A stretch of 13,273 nt of DNA from an uncultured Oxalobacter sp. (GTDB lineage: Bacteria > Pseudomonadota > Gammaproteobacteria > Burkholderiales > Burkholderiaceae_D), in NCBI GenBank assembly GCA_934401755.1, contig CAKRSU010000039.1, positions 1 to 13,273 of the forward strand, written 5' to 3'. A program made the position numbers and the translations under genes. The notes beneath the pieces are model-generated. The model saw only the letters and a list, made by a program, of their open reading frames with translations, did not search any database and had not been told where the DNA came from. This document shows, in pieces, positions 1 through 6,444 of this stretch. Position 1 is the stretch's first letter; the number at the start of each line of letters is the position of its first letter.

Positions 1-2
1 AG

Positions 3-182
3 AAGCAACGAGGATTATTTGAAGCGATGGAAATAGATGTTCCTGCCTAGATATAATTTTTTCGGGACTTTAGGTTTGTTGTGCCATTGCTAATTGGAAA
101 AATGGGAATTTGGCTTGCCTTGGGAATCTCAGAATTATTAACAACTTGCGTGATTTTGCTGGTATTAAAAATGAAAAAATGA
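3..182 (+). pseudogene. C-terminal remnant of a membrane protein, possibly MATE-family transporter
   Basis: One reading frame (starting at base 3) runs to a TGA at 180-182 but carries TAG at 48-50 and TAA at 54-56. After these stops it reads through a hydrophobic stretch with the pattern VVPLLIGKMGIWLALGISEL, then a second hydrophobic run and a short basic tail (LKMKK). A 'P-L-x(3-5)-G-I-W-L-A-x-x-I-S/A-E-L-L-T' layout is what I expect in the last two helices of DinF/NorM-like MATE efflux proteins. The resemblance is by eye only. The stops mean the visible part cannot be translated as one protein, so I read it as a decayed gene end whose 5' part lies outside the window. I see nothing convincing in 183-256. 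Family assignment is weak; the coding-like frame with stops is directly visible. Confidence 0.4.
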
Positions 183-256
183 AGGGAATCTGATATTGGC
201 AATCATTGCAAAGATGGTACATGTATATTCATAGAAAAAATTGACATTGCTATTTG

Positions 257-850
257 TTATTTGAATGTTAAAACCTCAGTAACAGAAAGTTGATTAGCTT
301 TAGCTAATTCATCAGCCGATAATTTGTCTTTAAATTGAGTGGCAATAGGAGTGATTTGAGGTTCTTTATCTGCGATTGCTTTTGCAAGAACATACGCAGC
401 GATATGGTTTTGTTTGACGCCACGTCCCAGATCAAAGGCTTCAGCCATGGCAATAAGTCCTTTTGGATATCCGCCTTGTGCGGAACGTCGGTACCAATAG
501 ATGGCTTCTTGATCATTTTGTTGCATGCCTTTTCCATTTGCATACATATATCCCAAACTGAATTGACAAGCGATATCACCAGCTTGGGCGCGTTGAGTCA
601 ATTCTTGCAGAATATTAATAGGATTTTTAATTGTTGTTGGTGCTGAAAAATGGATCGTTTTATTGTTTTCGGTTGAATTGGAAATAGGGGAGTGATCCGT
701 GTTTTCTAGTGTAGGAGGAATAAGCAGATTATCATCAATTGCGGGTGGCGTGAATGTTATAGGATTTTCTGCAAAAGCAGAGAGACTAAATAAAGATATG
801 ATACTTAGCATCAGTCCAATCAGCCATTGATAGAGTATTGTTTTTTGCAT
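257..850 (-). CDS. Exported Sel1-repeat (TPR-like) protein
   Basis: The 197-residue product starts with a signal peptide: basic N-terminus, hydrophobic core at about 8-24, and a likely cleavage after SAFA (residue 27). A proline/serine/threonine-rich linker follows (about 30-80). From about 84 there are two Sel1-type helical repeats: one with A-x-A-G-D, F-S-L-G-Y-M-Y-A-N-G-K-G and A-I-Y-W-Y-R-R-S-A at about 88-124, and a more degenerate one at about 125-162 with A-x-A-x-D-L-G-R-G-V-K-Q-N. Sel1 repeats build short superhelical scaffolds for protein contacts, often in the periplasm; no enzyme activity is expected. The ATG at 848-850 is preceded by an AAGGA-type ribosome site about 7 bases away, so the start is well supported. 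It lies 12 bases downstream of the lipoprotein gene on the same strand and is probably co-transcribed with it. The partner is unknown. Confidence 0.8.
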   Translation of the reverse strand: MQKTILYQWLIGLMLSIISLFSLSAFAENPITFTPPAIDDNLLIPPTLENTDHSPISNSTENNKTIHFSAPTTIKNPINILQELTQRAQAGDIACQFSLGYMYANGKGMQQNDQEAIYWYRRSAQGGYPKGLIAMAEAFDLGRGVKQNHIAAYVLAKAIADKEPQITPIATQFKDKLSADELAKANQLSVTEVLTFK

Positions 851-862
851 GATGAATCCTTA

Positions 863-1558
863 TTAGTGAATCGTATTTTTACTGGGCGGTAATGCCGGCA
901 GATTTTCAAATTCAGAAGTTGGAGCAACGGGTTGTAAATTTAAAATTGGTTTTTCTGCCAATACGGTATCAGGAGATAAATTTAATTGCTTACCAACGGC
1001 TTTTGCAATCGTTTCTTGGTTAGCACGTTGGTGGATGGGAAATTTTTCAGTGGTTTCATGCCAAGTTCGTTCGATTTGTTTGGCAAGTGATGATGTGGTT
1101 TGTTTGTCTGCACTAATTTGTTCCCAATTCCAATGTTCACGTCCATTACGTCCCTTTCCGTCTGGAGAATAACTGCAGACAGCGACCATTGACATGGAGG
1201 TAATCGGGACTTTGGCATTGCCTTTCGCATCATATAATGCAATAGATACAATGGGAACTTGGTATTTTGCTGCCTGATATTTAGCAGCTCCCATACAAGT
1301 TGCAACGAGTGAGGCTTGGTTTGCTTTTATAACTTCGGATGTTAATGCTAAATCAACTGTTGCCCAATGTCGATTTTCCGCTGTGATCGTGTTGTGATTA
1401 ACTTCTTCATAAGGAAGCATTTTAACGGAAGCGTCCATTTGCAGAGGCGTTATTTTTGTCTGAGTTAGTCCCGTATCATTTTTATCTTGAATACAGCCTG
1501 ATAATAAAGAGAATGTTATTCCTATAATCAATAAAAACGGGCATTTTGATAAATGCAT
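863..1558 (-). CDS. Putative lipoprotein of unknown function
   Basis: The 231-residue product has a short basic N-terminus, a hydrophobic segment (about 7-19) and a lipobox L-S-G-C with the lipidated cysteine at residue 22, so it should be a membrane-anchored lipoprotein. The residue after Cys is Ile, which does not give an inner-membrane retention signal, so outer-membrane sorting is likely if the cell is Gram-negative. I do not recognise the mature domain. It has a central region with two more cysteines (about C88 and C128), an ANQASLVATCMGAAKYQAAK helix, and a C-terminal proline-rich tail. The cysteine pair could form a disulfide in the periplasm (inference). An AAGG sequence sits about 6-9 bases before the ATG. 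It is the first gene of a leftward pair with the Sel1-repeat protein, 12 bases apart, which suggests that the two work together in the envelope. Confidence 0.7.
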   Translation of the reverse strand: MHLSKCPFLLIIGITFSLLSGCIQDKNDTGLTQTKITPLQMDASVKMLPYEEVNHNTITAENRHWATVDLALTSEVIKANQASLVATCMGAAKYQAAKYQVPIVSIALYDAKGNAKVPITSMSMVAVCSYSPDGKGRNGREHWNWEQISADKQTTSSLAKQIERTWHETTEKFPIHQRANQETIAKAVGKQLNLSPDTVLAEKPILNLQPVAPTSEFENLPALPPSKNTIH

Positions 1559-1619
1559 AAAGAACCTTGTCTAAGCATATAATTTACCCATCATAACAGC
1601 CAAATAGGGCATATGGGAA

Positions 1620-2246
1620 ATGATGAAAGAGCAAGATAAATGGATTGATTGGGCAATCGAGATTCAAAGTATTGCACAAGCAGGATTGACTTATGGCAAA
1701 AATGATTATGATCTGGAACGTTATCAACGACTAAGAGATATTGCGGCAGAGATGATAGCGGTTAAATCCGATATTTCTTTTGAAAAAGCAAAAAATTTGT
1801 TTTGCCAAGAAAGCGGTTATCAAACCCCTAAAGTAGATACACGTGCTGCCATTTTTAAAGAAGGAAAAATTTTATTAGTCCGTGAAAATAATGGAACTTG
1901 GTCGTTACCAGGGGGATGGTGTGAAGTCACATTATCGATTGGAGAAAATACTATTAAAGAAACCTTAGAAGAAGCTGGACTTATCGTGACAGCGGATCGA
2001 ATTATTGCGATTCATGATCGTAATCGACATAATCTGCCAAGATATGCTTATGGAGTGACTAAAGTTTTTGTGCAATGTACGCCTATTAGCGGGGAATTTT
2101 TGCCTAATACGGAAACAATCGAGAGTCGATATTTCTTGAAAACAGAATTACCAGAAAATCTTGCCATTGAAAAAGTCACCCATGATCAGATTTTAATGTG
2201 TTTTAAAGCCAAAGAATCAGATCAATGGGAGACTGTTTTTGATTAA
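1620..2246 (+). CDS. NUDIX hydrolase with N-terminal Nudix_N domain
   Basis: The 208-residue product has a helical N-terminal domain (about 1-65: WIDWAIEIQSIAQAGLTYG, then DLERYQRLRDIAAEM) typical of the Nudix_N accessory domain. The NUDIX fold follows, from about 72. The NUDIX box lies at about 98-121 and reads G-G-W-C-E-V...K-E-T-L-E-E-A-G-L. The catalytic E-x-x-E-E core is present, but the first box Glu is replaced by Leu107 and the usual Arg by Lys. By my memory of the family, Nudix_N proteins share these changes. Members cleave nucleoside diphosphates linked to another group; a Bacillus cereus relative is known as a CDP-choline pyrophosphatase, while others are annotated ADP-ribose pyrophosphatase. 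The substrate here cannot be read from sequence. Length fits the family. Two ATGs in tandem (1620, 1623) have only a weak GGGA ribosome site. The gene is divergent from the lipoprotein gene and convergent with the small NrdD-like gene. Confidence 0.85.
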   Translation: MMKEQDKWIDWAIEIQSIAQAGLTYGKNDYDLERYQRLRDIAAEMIAVKSDISFEKAKNLFCQESGYQTPKVDTRAAIFKEGKILLVRENNGTWSLPGGWCEVTLSIGENTIKETLEEAGLIVTADRIIAIHDRNRHNLPRYAYGVTKVFVQCTPISGEFLPNTETIESRYFLKTELPENLAIEKVTHDQILMCFKAKESDQWETVFD

Positions 2247-2249
2247 TCC

Positions 2250-2263
2250 CAATCAATTGATTG
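2250..2263. repeat. 14-bp perfect palindrome between convergent genes
   Basis: CAATCAATTGATTG reads the same on both strands and lies just after the stop of the NUDIX gene, in the gap facing the NrdD-like gene. It is followed by no T-run, so it is not a standard intrinsic terminator. It might be a weak hairpin or an operator-like site, or chance in AT-rich DNA. The rest of the gap 2264-2356 shows nothing I can name. Confidence 0.3.
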
Positions 2264-2356
2264 TATTGAATGGGTAAAGTATTGCGTTAAATTGAATAGA
2301 TAAATTCAAGTAATCGCTTCAAAATCCTGTTGGATGAGAGTAATGCTAAAGGGTAT

Positions 2357-2530
2357 TTATTTAAGCCGCTGATAGCAAGCTTGTTCAGTAAACATCTTGC
2401 GCTCGTGGTATTCGCTTTGTTTGCCTTCATTAAATGCCGTAACGGGGCGATGATATCCCATAACACGAGTCCATACTTCGCATTTTTGTCTTTTTGCCTG
2501 AAATTCAGGCGGCATATTTTTGATGTCCAT
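2357..2530 (-). CDS. Small NrdD-like protein with glycyl-radical-type motif
   Basis: Reading the minus strand from ATG 2530-2528 to TAA 2359-2357 gives an uninterrupted 57-residue protein. Its core is C17-E-V-W-T-R-V-M-G25-Y-H-R-P-V followed by F-N-E-G-K-Q-S-E-Y-H-E-R. This matches the extreme C-terminus of class III (anaerobic) ribonucleoside-triphosphate reductases, where the Gly of R-V-x-G-Y carries the catalytic glycyl radical. Short stand-alone proteins of this kind are commonly annotated 'anaerobic ribonucleoside-triphosphate reductase' in Proteobacteria (from memory). No large catalytic NrdD or NrdG activase is in this window, and the four-cysteine zinc site of full NrdD is absent (only C17 and C52). 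The start is not decided by a clear ribosome site; an in-frame ATG at codon 6 is an alternative. The gene is intact although the AraC gene upstream on the same strand is broken. It could be a free glycyl-radical 'spare part', a leftover of a split nrdD, or something that only resembles it. Confidence 0.75.
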   Translation of the reverse strand: MDIKNMPPEFQAKRQKCEVWTRVMGYHRPVTAFNEGKQSEYHERKMFTEQACYQRLK

Positions 2531-2677
2531 TTTAGTTTTCTGAAATTAATTACGGGGCGCTTATTCTAAGGGATTCTCAAAATTTTTGCTGGATCGTGTT
2601 CTAAAAAAATAAAGTTGATTAGAGGAATTCTTCATGTGACAGGATGAGCGATGAATGAGCGAACATCGTTTTAGCGA

Positions 2678-3637
2678 TTATTTCATATTTTTTTGCATAT
2701 TTTGACGATAAATCCGTGGAGAAATTCCCATTTTTTCTTTAAGAGATTTTCCAAAATAACTTTGTTGATTAAAACCTGTTAAAAGCGCAATTTGACTAAT
2801 CGGAAGCATTGTGTCGGTTAGCAAATTTGTCGCTTTTAATAAACGGTAATCCATGAGGTATTTGTAAGGTGTCGTTTGCAGAGTATGTTTAAAGCAGCGC
2901 AAACATTCGGATGGGCTAACATGAGCGCTTGCAGCAAGCCTGTTAAGTGTTAACGATTCATGATAATGGCATTCAATATATTGCAAAAATTGCTGGGTTC
3001 GTAAAGCCGCTAGATTCTTGAGTGACTTTTTTTGAGGAACATTGTTTTTAAGAATTAGTTGCCAAATTGAAAAAAGCCGATAAAGAACGTCATAACAATA
3101 AAAATCATCTTTTTGTTGTTCTAGTTGAGTTAGTTCATTCAAAATAAGCAATATTTGTTGATGCCAAATCGTATTGGGGCGAAAAATGATAATGGGGGTG
3201 GTGATTTTGGGTAATTCACTCGTTCATCGCCGCGATAGGGCTGTTGGAATAAAACGATAAGAAATAGGCTGGGAAAAGAAAGCTTTTATATTGGCATTGC
3301 TTCATCTTTTCAACAAGATGCATAACATTTTGATTGATATAGATTCCTTCTCCTGCGGTTAAGACGATTTTTTGTTCAAGGGGTGAATTAAAATTTTCCC
3401 GCTAATAACATAGATAAATTGTCAGTCAGCATGCCAGTGCATGACACGAAATCCTAAATTTTTGGGAAAAGAGGTATCGTTTGTCATATTAAGGACAAGA
3501 TAAGGAAAATGCGTATTGGCATTTAGATTGACGGAATGAATGTAAGGCTTTTTGCTTAGCACAATAAAAACGCTTCGGTTTGACGATATATTAATAATAT
3601 AAGCGAATATCTTGGTATATATAAAACATGATTTCAT
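2678..3637 (-). pseudogene. AraC-family transcriptional regulator, broken
   Basis: Pieces in different frames join into one AraC/XylS-type regulator. The N-terminal cupin-like effector domain includes HSVNLNANTHFPYLVLN and the F-R-V-M-H-W-H-A-D motif, then Q-F-I-Y-V-I-S-G, then T-A-G-E-G-I-Y-I-N-Q-N-V. The C-terminal part (2678-3151 alone still encodes about 157 residues) has both helix-turn-helix units: LNRLAASAHVSPSECLRCFK and ISQIALLTGFNQQSYFGKSL. Visible lesions are an in-frame TGA at 3422-3424 inside the H-A-D-(stop)-Q-F-I-Y-V motif, where relatives have Leu; a one-base frame change near the CCCC run at 3380-3385; and a TGA at 3216-3218 followed by another frame change into the frame used to the end. 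The DNA-binding half could be made alone only from a weak TTG start at 3149-3151. It lies divergent from alkA-ogt and was probably their regulator before it decayed (inference). The exact original start is unclear. Confidence 0.85.
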
Positions 3638-3677
3638 CTATATTCATCATTTATTCGTGTTTTGAGGAGATTTCCCA

Positions 3678-4334
3678 ATGTATTTTAGCTATGGGGAAAG
3701 AGAAATTAATTATCTAAAATCTAAGGATAAGCGCTTAGCCGCTGTGATTGATGAAATTGGACTGATTCAACGGAAAGTGGATCCTGATTTATTTTCATCC
3801 GTTATCCATCACATTATTGGTCAGCAAATTTCGATGAAAGCTCAGCAAACCATCTGGAATCGGATGAATGATTTGCTGGGTCATATTTCCCCTAAAACGA
3901 TTAGCGATGTGGCATTCGATCAACTTCAGGCATTGGGAATGACATATCGTAAAGCAGAATATATCAAAGATTTTTCAACAAAAATTCTCAATAGGACTTT
4001 TGATTTAGAGGCTGTTAAAAAAATGTCGGATAAAGACGCTATTTTTGCATTGTCTCAATTAAAAGGAATTGGAGTTTGGACAGCAGAAATGATTTTGTTA
4101 TTTTGTTTACAGCGTTTGGATGTTTTTAGCTATGATGATTTGGCCATTCATCGAGGATTACGAATGGTATACCATCATCGTCAGGTGAATCGTTCGTTAT
4201 TTGAACGATATCGTCGGCGATTTAGTCCCTATGGCAGTGTTGTTAGTCTATATCTTTGGGCTGTGTCGGGTGGTGCGATCTCTAATATGAAAGATTTTGC
4301 CCCGCAAAAATCTCGTCAAACGAAAGGAAAATAG
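3678..4334 (+). CDS. alkA: DNA-3-methyladenine glycosylase II, short AlkA-type
   Basis: The 218-residue product belongs to the HhH-GPD base-excision glycosylases. It removes alkylated bases such as 3-methyladenine from DNA, leaving an abasic site. The helix-hairpin-helix is L-K-G-I-G-V-W-T-A-E-M-I at about 128-139, and the catalytic Asp is in F-S-Y-D-D-L-A-I at about 149-156 (Asp154 aligns with the AlkA catalytic Asp in the D-D-Y-L-I motif). G-Q-Q-I-S-M-K-A at about 48-55 is the usual helix before it. No C-terminal cysteine cluster is present, which argues against the iron-sulfur Nth/MutY branch. It lacks the extra N-terminal domain of the 282-residue E. coli AlkA, so it is the short form. 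A GAGGAGA ribosome site precedes the ATG by about 7 bases. The next gene, ogt, starts 3 bases after its stop, so the two are co-transcribed and form an alkylation-repair unit. The broken AraC gene lies divergently upstream. Confidence 0.9.
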   Translation: MYFSYGEREINYLKSKDKRLAAVIDEIGLIQRKVDPDLFSSVIHHIIGQQISMKAQQTIWNRMNDLLGHISPKTISDVAFDQLQALGMTYRKAEYIKDFSTKILNRTFDLEAVKKMSDKDAIFALSQLKGIGVWTAEMILLFCLQRLDVFSYDDLAIHRGLRMVYHHRQVNRSLFERYRRRFSPYGSVVSLYLWAVSGGAISNMKDFAPQKSRQTKGK

Positions 4335-4337
4335 ATC

Positions 4338-4859
4338 GTGGAATATATCCATTATTATGAATCGCCGATGGGATTAATTACGATGGCAAGCGATGGTTTA
4401 TCGCTGTCTGGCCTATGGTTTGATGGGCAAAAATACTATGCAGATTCATTAGCAAAACCTTATGTTGAAAAATCACTCCCTGTTTTTGAGCAAACGACAC
4501 GCTGGTTAGATCACTATTTTAAAAAAGAAATTCCTGATTTTATCCCGCCTTTAGTGATGAAAACCAGTTCCTTTCGAAAGATGGTTTGGGAAATTATGCT
4601 GACGATTCCTTATGGTAAAACAATGACCTATGGTGAAATTGCCACTGAAGTTGCACGTCGTCGAGGGCTCTCTAAAATGTCTGCTCAAGCAGTTGGTGGC
4701 GCAGTTGGCCATAATGCAATTTCCATTATTATTCCGTGTCATCGGGTCGTTGGATCCGATGGGAATTTAACGGGATATGCGGGAGGAATCGATAAAAAAG
4801 TGCATTTGTTGACATTAGAGCAAGTAGATATGTCATCGTTTTATTGGCCAAAATCATGA
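4338..4859 (+). CDS. ogt: Methylated-DNA--[protein]-cysteine S-methyltransferase
   Basis: This suicide repair protein takes the alkyl group from O6-alkylguanine (or O4-alkylthymine) in DNA onto its own cysteine. The acceptor site is I-I-P-C-H-R-V at about 131-137, with Cys134. Upstream are the DNA-binding helix region (I-P-Y-G-K-T-M-T-Y-G-E-I-A at about 90-102) and A-Q-A-V-G-G-A-V-G-H-N at about 116-126, both family hallmarks. At 173 residues it has the normal Ogt/AGT length with a full N-terminal domain and no Ada regulatory domain. The start is GTG at 4338-4340, preceded by AAGGA about 9 bases upstream; no closer ATG fits the family. It is coupled to alkA (3-base gap), so both lesion types, N-alkyl and O-alkyl, are handled from one transcript. 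The remnant methyltransferase begins 6 bases after its stop. Confidence 0.92.
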   Translation: MEYIHYYESPMGLITMASDGLSLSGLWFDGQKYYADSLAKPYVEKSLPVFEQTTRWLDHYFKKEIPDFIPPLVMKTSSFRKMVWEIMLTIPYGKTMTYGEIATEVARRRGLSKMSAQAVGGAVGHNAISIIIPCHRVVGSDGNLTGYAGGIDKKVHLLTLEQVDMSSFYWPKS

Positions 4860-4865
4860 AAAATA

Positions 4866-5502
4866 ATGAAAATCCCTCATTTAAAAAACGTTCAAGAGTC
4901 TTTTACGCGTCAAGCGGCACATTTTGAGTCGAATCAATATCATTTATCTAAAAAAGCGTATTTAGAAGATATTATCAAAAAGATAACTCCTTCAAAGTAG
5001 CGATCAGGTTCTTGAGGTGGCTGCTGGAACGTGTGTCTGTGGACGGACTTTAGCACCTCATGTGGCTTTTCATCATTTTACGGTGCCTCAGCGTATTTTT
5101 AATGAAATGGTTTGGGTTTTAAAACCAAATGAGAAATTGGTGTTAATTGATAGGGTACCGGGACATCAATTGCTGCGAGATCAGATTGATTATATTGAAT
5201 CACTTAGAGATCCTTCCCCTGTCAAAGTGTTAAATCTTGGTGAAATATGAGCCTTATATACTCAATATCATTTATCCAATATCGTCCAAGAAGAAACTGT
5301 AATACCTGTATCTTTGAATCAATGGATGGCATTAACACAGACGCCAACAAATGTTCGAGAACAGATTTACCAGCTGATGTTAGACGATATAGCCAGTAAT
5401 CAGCAAACAGGATTTGATCCTTATTTTAAAGCAGGATCTATTTTCTTTAATCATCATTGGGTTTATAACTTAGGGATTAAGCGCAGTTTAATTGGAAAAT
5501 AA
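4866..5502 (+). pseudogene. SAM-dependent methyltransferase, broken
   Basis: An ATG at 4866 opens a 44-residue frame (K-N-V-Q-E-S-F-T-R-Q-A...) that stops at TAG 4998-5000. From 5002 a second frame continues with D-Q-V-L-E-V-A-A-G-T-C-V-C-G-R, which is the SAM-binding motif I of class I methyltransferases. Directly after L-A-P-H-V the text jumps to A-F-H-H-F followed by a W-V-L-K-P-N-E-K-L-V-L-I-D strand, so roughly 60-70 residues of the middle (motifs II-III region) seem to be deleted in frame. A TGA at 5248-5250 then interrupts the same frame, which continues to TAA 5500-5502. At least one frameshift, one deletion and one nonsense change are therefore present. It follows ogt by 6 bases and was probably the third gene of that operon. 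The original substrate is unknown; the family includes small-molecule and UbiE-like enzymes. Confidence 0.85.
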
Positions 5503-5519
5503 AACGATAGGAGTCATTC

Positions 5520-6347
5520 ATGAAAAAACAGGTAATGTTGTGGACCGGAGCCGGGCAAATTGGTATGGCGATTGCTCGCAGAATGGGAACTGATCTGAAG
5601 ATTATCGTTGGAGATCGACACATAGAAAATGCACAATCTGCAGCAAAAACCATGAATGAAGCGGGATATGATGTCATTCCAGTTGAAATGGATCTTTCAA
5701 GTCGTTCCGATATTTTGACCATGATTAAAATATGTCAACAATATGGCGAAATTACGATGATGGTAAATGCCGCAGGGGTTTCTCCTAGTCAAGCTTCAAT
5801 TGAAACGATTTTAAAGGTTGATCTTTATGGGACAGCTGTTTTATTGGAAGAAGTCGGGCAAGTCATTGCATCTGGTGGCGTTGGGGTGACGATATCTAGT
5901 CAATCGGGGTATCGGATGCCGCAATTAACGCCTGAAGCCGATTTTCAGTTGGCATGTACTCCAACAGAAGATCTCTTAAAGTTATCTATTCTACAACCTG
6001 AAAATATTCGGGATACTTTACACGCTTATCAAATGGCTAAGCGGTGCAATGGTAAGCGGGTGATGGCAGAATCGGTAAAATGGGGAATGCGTGGGGCAAG
6101 ACTTAATGCTATTTCTCCCGGTATTATTGTTACCCCATTAGCACTTGATGAATTTAATGGTCCTCGCGGTGATTTTTATAAAAATATGTTTGCAAAGTGT
6201 CCGGCCGGACGCCCAGGAACTGCCGATGAAGTCGCTAATGTTGCAGAACTTGTCATGGGGAAAAAAGGCGCCTTTATTACAGGGGCTGATTTTCTAATTG
6301 ATGGGGGAGCAACGGCTAGTTATTTTTATGGGCCACTACGACCTTAA
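5520..6347 (+). CDS. Short-chain dehydrogenase/reductase (SDR) oxidoreductase
   Basis: The 275-residue product is a classical-type SDR that moves hydride between NAD(P)H and an alcohol/carbonyl. Visible motifs are the Rossmann glycine motif T-G-A-G-Q-I-G at 9-15, an acidic end of strand 2 (I-V-G-D-R at 29-33), D-L-S at about 58-60, N-A-A-G at 83-86, catalytic serines in I-S-S-Q-S-G at 125-130, and Y-x-x-x-K with Tyr170 and Lys174. A typical S-P-G-I-I-x-T-P substrate-loop motif lies at about 199-206 and I-D-G-G at the C-terminus. A long insertion (about 131-165) between the Ser and Tyr motifs is more than in minimal SDRs. A strong AGGAG site precedes the ATG by 6 bases. It sits 17 bases after the wrecked methyltransferase on the same strand and remains intact. 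Substrate cannot be told. Confidence 0.88.
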   Translation: MKKQVMLWTGAGQIGMAIARRMGTDLKIIVGDRHIENAQSAAKTMNEAGYDVIPVEMDLSSRSDILTMIKICQQYGEITMMVNAAGVSPSQASIETILKVDLYGTAVLLEEVGQVIASGGVGVTISSQSGYRMPQLTPEADFQLACTPTEDLLKLSILQPENIRDTLHAYQMAKRCNGKRVMAESVKWGMRGARLNAISPGIIVTPLALDEFNGPRGDFYKNMFAKCPAGRPGTADEVANVAELVMGKKGAFITGADFLIDGGATASYFYGPLRP

Positions 6348-6444
6348 AAAACGTATTGATTAAAGAATTCAAAAAAGATCCTTATTTTTCTGATGAGTAT
6401 TATGGAATGTTCATGATACTATTTTCGTTTCAGAAAGGATTTTC

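Noticed and set aside
2250..2263. Palindrome as a terminator of the NUDIX gene or an FNR site
   Set aside because: No T-run follows, and the half-sites TTGAT/ATCAA are not arranged with the 4-base FNR spacing.
2330..2569. Plus-strand frame of 79 residues
   Set aside because: It lies opposite the NrdD-like small gene, has no family pattern and no ribosome site; the minus strand explains the region better.
3578..3644. Sigma-70 promoters in the AraC/alkA divergent gap
   Set aside because: TTGACG and TTGGTA both occur, but neither has a good -10 at 16-18 bases; the DNA is too AT-rich for a firm call.
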